Assembly: GCF_001553785.1 (NCBI RefSeq)
Contig: NZ_LOJP01000001.1
Location: forward strand, 4,513,000-4,576,999
Direction: 5' to 3'
DNA from: Actinoplanes sp. TFC3
GTDB taxonomy: Bacteria; Actinomycetota; Actinomycetes; Mycobacteriales; Micromonosporaceae
DNA: 64,000 nucleotides
The position numbers were made by a program, and so were the translations under genes. Under the pieces are notes generated by a model, which searched no databases, was not told where the DNA came from, and worked only from the letters and a program-made list of their open reading frames with translations. Positions 23,837-33,500 of the stretch are shown in pieces. Position 1 is the first letter of the stretch. Each line of letters starts with the position of its first letter.

Positions 23837-25294
23837 ATGGCACCGACCTCCCTTCGCGCCGCCTGGCTGGCCCTGACCGGCCTGTCCGCGGTCTTCCTCG
23901 TCGAGATGCTCGACAACTCGATCCTCAACGTTGCCCTGCCCTCCATCGGCCGCGACCTGCACGCCTCCACCGTCGCGCTGCAGTGGGCCACCGGCGCGTA
24001 CGCCGTCGTCTTCGGCGGCCTGATGCTCGCGTTCGGCGCCATCGCCGACCGCTTCGGCCGCCGCCGGATCATGCTCATCGGCCTGGTCCTGCTGGGCCTG
24101 GCAAGCCTCGCCACCGCCTTCGTCGAGACCGCCGGGCAACTCATCGCCGTACGAGCAGTCATGGGCATCGCCGCCGCCATGACCGCCCCCGGCTCCATGG
24201 CGCTGGCCTTCCGCCTGTTCGACGACGACACCCTGCGCGTACGCGCCACCACCCTGATCTCCACCGTCGGCCTGCTCGGACTCGCCATCGGCCCCACCAC
24301 CGGTGGCTTCGTCCTCGCCATCGCCCCCTGGCAGGTCCTGCTGCTGGTCAACGTCCCGATCGCCGCGCTCGCCTTCCTCGGCATCCGCGCCGGCATAACC
24401 CGCGACGACCCGGCCGGCCTGCACCGCGACCCTCTCGACCTCCCCGGCGCCCTGCTCGGGACCGCCGCGATCGTGCTGGCGCTGGTTGCCCCGACCCTGT
24501 TCGTCAACGAAGGCACCGCTTCCTGGGCGCCCTGGACCGTCACCATCGCCGCGCTGGCCAGCGCTGTCGCATTCGTGCTACGGGAACGAGCGGCCCGCCA
24601 CCCGCTGCTCGACCTCGCGCTCGTCGCCCGCCCGCTGGTTTCCGCGGGCCTGGCCTACAAGTCGGCCGCCGGGCTGGCCACCGCGGGCCTCGGCTACCTG
24701 GTAACCCTGCAACTGCAGCTCGACTGGGGCTGGACCCCCGGCCAGGCCGCGCTCGGCATGCTCCCCCAGGTCATCGTGCTGGTGGCCGGCGGCGTCTTCG
24801 TCCGCCCGTTCATGGAATGGGCCGGCCTGGAGCGGGCCGCATGGCTGAGTGCTTCCGCGGTAGTGGCCGGGCTGGCTGTTTACGGGCTGCTGGGGCGCTT
24901 CGGGTACGTGTGGGTGGCGCTCGCCATGGCGCTGGTGGCGGCCGGGCTGCGCGTCGTCGGGGTGGTGGCCGGGGTCAACGTGCTGCGCGGGCTGCCGGAG
25001 AACCGGACCACGATCGGGGCGGCGCTGGTTGATACGGCTAGCGAGGTGACCTCGGGGGCAGGGATCGCGGTGACAGGCACGATTCTGGCGGCAATGGTTG
25101 CTGGGTCGATCGCGGCGCCTTCGTGGAGTGCGGGGCAGGCGGCGCAGTTCGAGCAGGCGATTACGGTGGCGGGGGTGGTACTGACGGTGGTGGCGGCGGT
25201 GCTGGTGGGATGGGCGATGTTGCGCAGCCGCCGCGCAAGTCAGAGCCTCGCAAGCCCGTCCGATCAGGCTTCCACCGAGGCCGTCATCGTTTAG
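23837..25294 (+). CDS. MFS exporter, DHA2 (EmrB/QacA, 14-span) type
   Basis: The protein is about 485 residues with fourteen hydrophobic segments. The span-1 motif LVEMLDNSILNVALPSIGRD is the DHA2 signature with its membrane Asp. Motif A in loop 2-3 is GAIADRFGRRRIMLIG. Span 5 has the antiporter motif C-like LGLAIGPTTGGFVLA. Such proteins export drugs or metabolites by proton antiport. ATG 23837 is taken; a GTG two codons earlier is also possible. In both cases the leader is minimal. It is controlled in all likelihood by the divergent TetR. Confidence 0.92.
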   Translation: MAPTSLRAAWLALTGLSAVFLVEMLDNSILNVALPSIGRDLHASTVALQWATGAYAVVFGGLMLAFGAIADRFGRRRIMLIGLVLLGLASLATAFVETAGQLIAVRAVMGIAAAMTAPGSMALAFRLFDDDTLRVRATTLISTVGLLGLAIGPTTGGFVLAIAPWQVLLLVNVPIAALAFLGIRAGITRDDPAGLHRDPLDLPGALLGTAAIVLALVAPTLFVNEGTASWAPWTVTIAALASAVAFVLRERAARHPLLDLALVARPLVSAGLAYKSAAGLATAGLGYLVTLQLQLDWGWTPGQAALGMLPQVIVLVAGGVFVRPFMEWAGLERAAWLSASAVVAGLAVYGLLGRFGYVWVALAMALVAAGLRVVGVVAGVNVLRGLPENRTTIGAALVDTASEVTSGAGIAVTGTILAAMVAGSIAAPSWSAGQAAQFEQAITVAGVVLTVVAAVLVGWAMLRSRRASQSLASPSDQASTEAVIV

Positions 25295-26611
25295 CGCTTA
25301 TCAGCAAAATGCTGCCAGTGGTGTATCGAGCCGGTGCTGATCAGATCATTGAAGCCTTCCTGTCGTAGCCGGTGAGCGCTACAGCCCGGGATCGGCTCCA
25401 CAGGATTGTCGCCACCCCCGGATCGTCCTCGCTGGTTGCTTTGTCGAATCCTTCGCTGGCCATGGCGTAGTAGCCGGGAGCGATCTCGAACAGCATCCTC
25501 ACAACCCGCTGCGGGGTATAGCAGATCTGCGATGTGCTGCCATGCCCCGGAGAGAATTAAATTCCATGTATTTTCATGCCGCGGGATAGCGAGCGGGCGT
25601 CCACGTGGCTTATACGGCATGAAGCCGGTCCGCGACCATGAAGGATTTCTGCAGCGCCCCGCAGCGCTGGTCTGGTTGGGTAATTGCCCTCATACGATTG
25701 CGCTCAATCTGATCGGCAAGCCCAACCAGACCTTGCACCATTTATGCACGCATTCGCGGCCGAACGGACAACTAGGGGGGAACGTCCATTCGGGGATAAA
25801 GTATCCTTTAAGATGATTGAGCGAAGCGGCTCTAAAGGCATGCCACGTCAGAGGATGATAGTATTCTGTGGTCGCCTCAACAGGTGCTGCGGAGCACCCG
25901 AGACCCAAGGGTCGAACCGACGGGCGGAAGAGGCGGTGCAGGTGACAGCCGCACGCGAGGTGCGCGATCGGCACCCTGAATAAGACCCCGTCGGATCCGC
26001 CGAATACGGCGATTCCTCGTCTTGCCGTTTGGTATTCCCATCAGCACCGGGACTGTCGGCCACGAGGCTGCCGCGTCGCCACAGCAACTGCCGGTCCGAT
26101 CTCCTATTACGGGAGTTGTCGTTCCGGTGAGCGATTGCCTATAGCTAATTCGAGCACGAACTGGGTCGACAACGTTTGCGGACGTAAGCCGAGGCCAACC
26201 TTTAGTTAGGTGCACTAGATGCAGACGTGAGATTCGGTTGACGACATGCTTGAATGCGACCAACTCGTTAATGCGCGTAGACCGTTCAGCGACTGAAACC
26301 GACGGCGCTCCGCACAACCCACCGCCCCGGACTGGCCCTCGCGAGGCGGTCAGCCGCCGTAGATCACGATTCAACAGTTGAGTATCATACCTGCGCTCAG
26401 ATCCACACCACCTCTTCCTGCAAGTTCAATCGATGATAAATCTCCTGTCAGCCGCGCTTCCACCCCTCCGCTCGACTGAGTTTGAAAATGGCGCGGCGGC
26501 AGCCGTGCAGGCAACCGCCGCTCATAATTGACTGTTACATCTCACTCAGATATAGCCAGAAAGGCATCACTTCCACCACTGGGACCGCAACGCCTTGACA
26601 CTACGCACGAG
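25295..26611. other. AT-richer gene-poor segment downstream of the Rhs toxin
   Basis: These 1.3 kb have visibly lower GC than the rest of the window and no convincing full gene. This is where an Rhs immunity gene would be expected. Several minus-strand frames of 60-165 codons exist but carry no motifs I recognise. A protein-like remnant at 25341-25556 is listed separately. Near 25880-25920 the minus strand reads GGTTCGACCC, like a tRNA T-arm, but no cloverleaf could be completed. The segment probably consists of decayed toxin, immunity or mobile-element pieces. Confidence 0.5.
25341..25556 (-). pseudogene. Unidentified coding remnant
   Basis: A minus-strand frame of 71 codons with good third-position GC and protein-like composition ends at 25341. 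It contains VVRMLFEIAPGYYAMASEGF and DDPGVATILWSRSRAVALTG. There is no start codon near its 5' edge, where a TAA stands at 25557-25559. The only ATG would leave 53 residues. It could be the tail of a lost immunity or accessory protein. I cannot assign a family. Confidence 0.35.
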
Positions 26612-29600
26612 TCAAGCTCCGTTAATGAACTTAACTTCACTAATGAAGTCGCTATGTCCCCAACTTTTAATCAACCCATTAATTCGTTTAAGTGGATCTG
26701 GCCCGAAATCGACTTCCGAAAGTCCCGTGTATCGCAGGTCGACGATGACGCCTCCGCCGTGAACCTGAGTAAACTTTTTTGCCGTTTTGCTTAGAATGGC
26801 TTTAACGTTACGCGAATTCGGCGTATATACGTCCCATCGAACGCCATTTACGATTAAGTCGCTGGTCCCGCCATCTGCCTTCGTTCCAACTGGAGGTCGG
26901 AGTGTTACCTGGTTTCCCTGATCCGCAAGATATTGCGCAGCCTCACGTTCAGAAGCGGATGGATTCTTCGCGGTAACGGTGAGCTTCCCGCCCTGGGGGG
27001 CACAAGCGACGTCGGCTAGATCGGCAGGCTTAGGCCCCGGACTATTCTTGGCTACCCATGCTTTGGCCTTTGCGACTCGGACAGCTATAGCCCGCTTGAT
27101 GACCGGGCTGATAAGCCGTCCGGCTCCAGCGCCGACGACTCCCCATCCGAAATCGTTGGCGGCATCACCCCACCCGTAGCTGTCGCCGTTGAGCGTGGCT
27201 TGGGTGTAACCACCGACCACCCCGGCGGCACCGCCGGCGAAAAATTCAACGGCCGCGCCCTCAACACCGTAGGCAGCTGCGGCTTCGCCAGCCAGGCCGA
27301 AGGTGGCTCCCATGACGCCGCCGACTACGGCGCCGGTGGCGATCTTTTTGCCGCAGTTTCTCCAATGGTCCATCCCGCAGCTGACGAGCCCGACGCCACC
27401 GCCAATTGCTGCGCCGATGAGCGCGGTGCAGATAATCGCGCATTGGCCGCTGGGGTCGTTCAGGACGGTGGGCCGGTTGTAGCCGTAGTGGTAGGTGTCG
27501 GCGAACGCGGTACCCGGTCCAGCGCTGGCGGGGTCGGGGGTGGTGAAGCGGCCGCTGGCCGGGTTGTAGTCGCGTGCTCGCAGGTCGTAAAGGCCGGAAA
27601 CCTGGTCCTGGTACTGGCCGTGGAAACCAACCGGATACTTCGTGTCGCCGGTCAAAGGCTTGCCGAAGGGGTCGAAGGTGACGCTTGCGCTCAGCGTGTT
27701 GCCGGCGGTGATGTCGGTGACGCTGCCCTGGAAGTCGCTGAGCAGCCAGGTTGGTGTGGTGCCGGTGGTGTCGGCTTCCGGTGCGCCGAGGTCGCTGAGC
27801 GGGTCGCTTATCCACTGGTGGGTGGTGGTGCCGGCGCCATTGGTCTCTGTGGTAAGAGAGGGCAGGCTTCCGAGGGTGTTCCAGGTCCAGGCGGCATCGG
27901 TAGCGCCGTTGACGGCGCGGGCGGTGCGGTTGCCGGATTCGTCGTAGGTGTAGGTGAGGGTGCGCCCGTCGGTAAGGGTGGCGCTGTAAAGGTTGGCGTC
28001 AAGGCCGTATTTGTAGGTGCGGGTGCCTTCGGGCCCGGTCTCTTTCGCGAGGGCGCCGTTGGCGTCGTAGGTGTAGCTGGTGGTTTTGCCAGCGGTGGTT
28101 TCGCCGATGGGGCGGTCGTCTTTGTCGTACGTGGAGGTGGTGACGGCCGTGCCGGTGGTGGTTTTGCTGCGGTTGCCGTTGGCGTCGTACTCGTAAAGGG
28201 TCTGCGCGTCGCCGTTGCCGCAGGTGGTGCCGTTGGCAGGTAGGCACATGCCGGTGATCTGCCCGGCGTTGTCGTAGGTGTAGGTGGCGGTGGTCGTGGT
28301 GGCGCCCCGCTGGGTGGCGACCGTGGTGGGGTTGCCGGTGTTGCTGTAGCTGATGGTCTGGGCCATCAGCTTGCTGCCCGCGGCGGCAGTGTGGGTCAGG
28401 GTGGTGAGTTGCCCCGCCTTGTCGTAGCCGCGGGTGGTGGTGGGTCCGCCGGAGCGGCTGGTGCTGGTCAGCTGCCCTGCGGGGTCGTAGCTGTAGCTGA
28501 TGTCGCGGCTGGTGGAGCCACTGGTCGATGTCGTTTTGGTCAGCCGTGAGTCGTCGCCGTACGTGTAGCTCTGGGTGCGGCCGTCCGGCAGGCTGGTCTT
28601 GGCGAGCCGTCCTACGTTGTCCCAGGTGTAGGCGAAGGCTTTGTTGTTGCGGCTGATGCCGGTGACACGGCCGGCCGGATCGTGGGTGTAGGCGGCGGTG
28701 GTGGTGCCGTTGCTGACCCGATCGGGTTGCCCGGTCGCGGTGTAGGAGTAGGTGATGTCGGGCGTGGTGTCGCTGTAGTCGACCTTGGTGGTCCGGCCGA
28801 GGGTGTCGTAGCTGTAGGCGATGCTGCCCGCAGGCAAGGTGACTGTCTGGGGTTTGCCGTCGGGTGTGTAGGTGTAGCTGGTGACGCGGCCTTCCGGCGT
28901 GGTGGCGTTCTTGACCCGGCCGGCGTTGTCGTAGGTGTAGTTGTAGGCGTTGCCGAGCGGGGTGGTGACGGTCTTCAGTTGCCCGGCTTTGTCGTAGGCG
29001 TATTGGGTGACCGCACCGGTGGCGGTGGTGACCTTGTTGACGTGCCCGGACGAGTCGTGTCCGTAGCTGGTGGCCTGGTTGGCCGGGTCCTGAACCTTGG
29101 TGACCTGGTTCGCGGCGTCGTAGAACGTCTTGACGGTGCGCCCGAGCTGGTCGGTCACGCCGGTGACATTCCCGGCCGGGTCGTAGGCCGTGGCGGTGCT
29201 GTTGCCGTTCGGGTCGATCATGCTCGTGGGGTTGCCGTCGGCGTCGTAGCCGTACGTCGTGGTCGCCCCGCCGCCGGTGGTGGTCTTGGTGAGCTGCCCG
29301 GCCGCGTCGTAGGTGTAGCTGGCGGTGATGCCACCGCTGTTGGTGGTTTTCTGCCGGCCCAGTGCGTCGTAGCTGGTGGTGGAGGCGACACCGGTGGGGT
29401 CGGTGGTGATCACCGGTCGACCGGCGACGTCGTAGGTGGAGCGAGTGACGGCACCACCCGGGTTGGTGACGGCGACCGCGTTGCCGCGGGTGTCGTAGGT
29501 CGTCGTCGTGGCCAGGTACCGGTCAGGATGTTGCGGGTCGACAACGCGGACACTGGTCTGCCGACCGGCCGCGTCATAGTCGTAGAGCGCCGTGTTACGG

Positions 29601-30532
29601 CGTACGGTCTCGGCACTCGCGCCGGTGACGTTACCGGCCGGACCCGTCTCGGTGACCAGTTGCCCGAGTTCGTCGTACGTGGACGTGGTCTTGGCGCCGT
29701 CCGGGCCGACGGTGGTGGTTTCGCGTCCGGCGGCGTCGTAGATGTGGGTGGTGACGTGGTTGTACGGGTCCGTCTCGGTGAGGACGTTGCCGTTCGCGTC
29801 GTAGGTGTAGGTGGTGACGCCGCCGCTCGGGTTGGTCGATGACAGCAGGTTGCCGAGCGCGTCGTAGGTGTTGGTGGTGGTGTGCCCGAGCCCGTCGGTG
29901 GCGGTCAGGATGCGGTCGAAGGCGTCGTAGGTCCAGACGCTGGTGTACTTGTCGTGGGTGGCCTGATCCGCTCCCGCGACGTTGCCACGCGGGTCGGTCT
30001 CGGTGAGCTTGTTGTGGGCACCGTCGTAGGTATAGGTCGTGACGGAGCCACCGGGGCTGGTCAGCGTGACCAGGTCGCCGTGACTGTTGTATTCGTAGCG
30101 GGTGATGCGCCCGAGCTGATCGGTGCTGGTCTTGATCTGTCCCAGGTCGGTGTACGTCTGGGTTTCGGTGCTGCCGTCGGGGTAGGTGGTGGTGCTCAGT
30201 TGCCCCTTGGCGTCGTAGGCGTAGCGAGTGGTGTTGCCCAGCTGATCGGTGTGGCTGGTGACCCGGTTGCCGTCGTAGGTCCAGCTTTGCGACGGCGGGT
30301 TGGCATCGTCGATGCCGGCCGGGTCGGTCTGCTTGGTCAGGTTGCCGCGGGCGTCGTACTCCATGCGGCTGAGCTGCTGCCCGGGGCTGTTCGCGGCGAT
30401 GACTTGGTTGTTCGCGTCGTAGTAGACGTCGCTGGAGCGCCCGTCCGCATCAATCTGCGAGACCAGGACGTTGCCCTGATAGACGTCTTGTGACGACTTG
30501 CCGGTGGGATCGGTGATGGTCGCGGTTTTCAT
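26612..30532 (-). CDS. Rhs/YD-repeat polymorphic toxin, C-terminal part (frame 2 of a split gene)
   Basis: These 1306 codons continue the Rhs protein whose first part ends near 30450. Residues about 1-980 are YD repeats (many copies of the YDxxG-N/R-type unit) that build the Rhs shell. The core ends with YDLRARDYNPASGRFTTPDP, then YNRPTVLNDPSG. A Gly/Ala-rich hydrophobic stretch of about 150 residues follows. The last ~115 residues (about 1190-1306) are the toxin tip: ASEREAAQYLADQG, SDLIVNGVRWDVYTPNS, VIVDLRYTG. This pattern resembles the CdiA-CT tRNase/EndoU-type nuclease family (PF18451-like). No immunity gene follows. The frame opens at ATG 30532, immediately after the frameshift, but independent translation without a signal peptide seems unlikely. 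Confidence 0.85.
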   Translation of the reverse strand: MKTATITDPTGKSSQDVYQGNVLVSQIDADGRSSDVYYDANNQVIAANSPGQQLSRMEYDARGNLTKQTDPAGIDDANPPSQSWTYDGNRVTSHTDQLGNTTRYAYDAKGQLSTTTYPDGSTETQTYTDLGQIKTSTDQLGRITRYEYNSHGDLVTLTSPGGSVTTYTYDGAHNKLTETDPRGNVAGADQATHDKYTSVWTYDAFDRILTATDGLGHTTTNTYDALGNLLSSTNPSGGVTTYTYDANGNVLTETDPYNHVTTHIYDAAGRETTTVGPDGAKTTSTYDELGQLVTETGPAGNVTGASAETVRRNTALYDYDAAGRQTSVRVVDPQHPDRYLATTTTYDTRGNAVAVTNPGGAVTRSTYDVAGRPVITTDPTGVASTTSYDALGRQKTTNSGGITASYTYDAAGQLTKTTTGGGATTTYGYDADGNPTSMIDPNGNSTATAYDPAGNVTGVTDQLGRTVKTFYDAANQVTKVQDPANQATSYGHDSSGHVNKVTTATGAVTQYAYDKAGQLKTVTTPLGNAYNYTYDNAGRVKNATTPEGRVTSYTYTPDGKPQTVTLPAGSIAYSYDTLGRTTKVDYSDTTPDITYSYTATGQPDRVSNGTTTAAYTHDPAGRVTGISRNNKAFAYTWDNVGRLAKTSLPDGRTQSYTYGDDSRLTKTTSTSGSTSRDISYSYDPAGQLTSTSRSGGPTTTRGYDKAGQLTTLTHTAAAGSKLMAQTISYSNTGNPTTVATQRGATTTTATYTYDNAGQITGMCLPANGTTCGNGDAQTLYEYDANGNRSKTTTGTAVTTSTYDKDDRPIGETTAGKTTSYTYDANGALAKETGPEGTRTYKYGLDANLYSATLTDGRTLTYTYDESGNRTARAVNGATDAAWTWNTLGSLPSLTTETNGAGTTTHQWISDPLSDLGAPEADTTGTTPTWLLSDFQGSVTDITAGNTLSASVTFDPFGKPLTGDTKYPVGFHGQYQDQVSGLYDLRARDYNPASGRFTTPDPASAGPGTAFADTYHYGYNRPTVLNDPSGQCAIICTALIGAAIGGGVGLVSCGMDHWRNCGKKIATGAVVGGVMGATFGLAGEAAAAYGVEGAAVEFFAGGAAGVVGGYTQATLNGDSYGWGDAANDFGWGVVGAGAGRLISPVIKRAIAVRVAKAKAWVAKNSPGPKPADLADVACAPQGGKLTVTAKNPSASEREAAQYLADQGNQVTLRPPVGTKADGGTSDLIVNGVRWDVYTPNSRNVKAILSKTAKKFTQVHGGGVIVDLRYTGLSEVDFGPDPLKRINGLIKSWGHSDFISEVKFINGA

Positions 30533-33500
30533 TCGCCGAGTCCCAAGCGAATTTCCACACTGCGCCGGTGGCGTCGGTCTGGCTGACGACCCGCTTGCTG
30601 GTGGGGTCGTAGGTGGTGCGGGCCAGGGTGTTGCCGAGCGGGTCGGTGATCCCGTTCAGCATGCCGGTCGCGTTGTCGTAGCTGTAGGTGGTGGTCTTGG
30701 CGTCGATGCCGGTGACCGAGGTCAGTCGGGACTGCCCTGCGGTGCTGGTGTAGCCGTAGCTGACCGAACGCCCATCGGAGCCGGCGACCTTGGTGATGCG
30801 ATCCCCGGACCAGGTCAGCGTGAGGGTTTGACCGAGAGTGTCGGTCAGTGTGGTCAGATGCGCGCCGCTGTAGGTGGCGGTGACGCCGTGACCGAACTGG
30901 TCAACGTCGGTGAGCAGCTTGCCGTCGCTGTCGAAGCTCATCCGGTCGCCGGCCAGGTTGGTCAGCGCCCAGCCGCCGCCGCTGCGATCACTCAAGCGGG
31001 CGGTGACGCCCGGGTCGGCCGCGGTCCAGCTGCCGTCGCTGTTGTGCCGGTACTGGGTGATGCCGCCGGTGGTGTCGCGGGCCAGGACGGTGCCGTCGCT
31101 CTGCTTGGCGATGGAGGCGTTGAACGCGAACGTCCAGCCCGGACCGAACGCGCCGACGGCAGGGTCAAGGCTGTTATAGGTACGGCCGAAGGTGAGCGGA
31201 GTGCCGGGGCCAGCGATGGAGGTGTCGGTGAACTGCTCCATCAGCGCGCCGGTGGCGGTATTGACCGGGTCGGCGGCGAGCCGGGTGTTGACCATGCCGC
31301 GGCCGTCCCAGCAGGAGCAGCCCCAGGTACGTCGCAGCGGCTGCGGGTGCGGGCCGCCGTAGCCGGACAGACTTACCGACTTCAGGAACAGCGATCGGCC
31401 GCTGTTCTTCCCGGCGTCATTGACGCCGTGTCCGCCGGTGAAGTCGCCGGTTTCATTGCCGGCCCAGTCGACAATGGGGCTGCCGTTCTGGTCGAGATGG
31501 TGGAAATCGCCGTTGGCGTCGCTGCCGAAGCGGAAGATGGTGTGCCGCTCAGTGCCGTACGGACCGTAGTCGGTGTACGCGGTGGTGTCGTTGGTCAGCT
31601 GCTTGCGCAGATGGTTGTCGAAGAAGACGTTGTTCGGGCCGGATGAGCCGGACCACTTGACGGCCTTCTTCCCGGCCGCCCACCAGATCGGGTACCAGTC
31701 GGAATCGTCGGGTGCCGATCCGCCCTCGTCGCCGCAGTTGGTCGAACAGTTCGCCGAGCGGTGCGCGTACGGCACCGAGACTTCGTTGAGCTCGAACAGG
31801 TTGTTGCGCTCATACCCGCCGTGCAGGTTCAGGTCGGAGTCGAAGCTGTTGCCGATCGCGACATTGCCGGCGGAGGACCACTGGAACGTGAAGTGCCGCA
31901 AGTTGCGGGTTGTGTTGCCGGCGTAGACAGAGTCCCAGACGCGCGAGCCGCGGAAGTAGCCGTTGCCGCCCTTGCCCTTGTTCCATGACCCGTCGAGGTT
32001 GTTGTCGACGATGGACAGGTTCGAGGCGACCTCGGTGACGATCGGGTGCGAGCCGGTCATCTCGGTGCGCACACCCTTGACCCACGAGTTCGCGGCCCAC
32101 TTGAACACGATGCCGTTCATCGCGCCGGCCGGGTCCATGTTGCCGTAGTTGTTCTTCGCCTCGTTCTTGTCCAGGTCCGGCTCAGCCTGAGTGAATGACA
32201 GGTTCTCGATACCGACGCCGACGACCGCATCAACCAGCGGGGCCACCTTCGAGGGGAACACTTCCCCGTTGATCGGTGCAGAGCCGTCGGACGTCGAGTC
32301 CAGCGGCAAGTCGTACTCGAGCGGCTTGTCCAGCGTGATCGTCGCGTTCAGCGGATCCCCGGAGGTGACCATGAAAACCTGCTGACGCATGTGCAGGTTT
32401 TCCAGGTCGTAGTCGGTCGGCGTCGCCTTCATCGAGTCATAGAACTTTTGCGAGTTCGCGGCCATCACGTTGACCAGGCCGCCGACCTTGAGGTTGTCGA
32501 ACGACGAGGTCGCAGCCAGGTAGACCGTCTTATCACCCTTGTGCGCCGCGTACTTGGCATCGCCCGGCATGCCCCGCAGGGTCAGTCCGTTGGTCCAGTG
32601 GTCGTTGACCGTGCCCTCGAACAAGTCCTTGCGATTCGCCGGTGCCGAGGCATACGCCTCGGCGTACTTCGTCGCCACCGCACGGCTTTGTACCCGGAAC
32701 AGGCCCTGGCCCGGCCATAGCCAGCCACCGGTCGCCTCGCCGGCGGTCATCGCATCTTCGTCCCAGCGAGACCCGTCCTTGGTGATCTTGTCGTAGCGGG
32801 TGTTCGCATCCGGCGCGTACACCAGGTGCGTACCGCTTGCCGGGTCCGAGCCGACGCCCCGCAGGATGAGGTAATCGGCGTCCAGGTGGAGTTCGTGACT
32901 GACGTTCAGCGTGCCGGCCGGCAGTAGGATCCGGCTTTCTTTGGTGTAATCGCCCGTCGGCGAGCACTGCGCCTTGACTTGGTCGACCGCAGCTTGCAAG
33001 CCGCTGGTGTCGTCCGCCCCGTCGTTCGGCTTCACCCCGAACTTCGTACGCAGATCATCGGCACTGATCCGGCACGCCGCCTCTGAGCGGACATTGGCAT
33101 CGGTCGGCAGGATCGTGCCGCCACCGAAGCCCGCCTTCGACCAGTCGTACAAGCCGGACACCGGCACCCGGCGGTTATCAGCAGTCACCCACAGGCTTTT
33201 GAGCGCCGGGCCGGGCTCCTCATACACCTGCTTCGGCGGCGTCCACCCCTGCGGCACAACGGTGAAATCCGACACTACCCAATCAATGTCTGTCCACCGC
33301 GCCTTCAGCTTGTGCGCACCATCGGTCGTGGACACCGACCACGTGTACGGCGCCGCCGCACTCTTCCCCACATAGTGGTCATCCAGCAGCCACGTCACCG
33401 CCCCGGTGATCGCGTCTGCCTTCTGCAGCGTCGCCATGAACGGCGAGTTGACCGTCGCTCCATCCAAGGCCCGCTCATCGACCGACAGATACGGCTGCGT

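Noticed and set aside
25877-25925. tRNA-like T-arm (GGTTCGACCC on the minus strand)
   Set aside because: No acceptor, D- or anticodon arm could be folded around it.
25877-26374. 165-codon minus-strand frame as immunity gene or transposase
   Set aside because: There is no recognisable motif, no ribosome-binding site, and an Arg/Ser-rich composition typical of non-coding frames. It is too far from the toxin stop (about 240 bp).
26528-26794. Plus-strand 88-codon frame as immunity gene
   Set aside because: It overlaps the 3' end of the toxin on the opposite strand, in the wrong place and orientation for an Rhs immunity gene, and has no family signature.
28682-29842. Gly/Val-rich plus-strand frame of 386 codons
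   Set aside because: It is the mirror of the YD repeats. Its regularity comes from the Rhs coding repeats.
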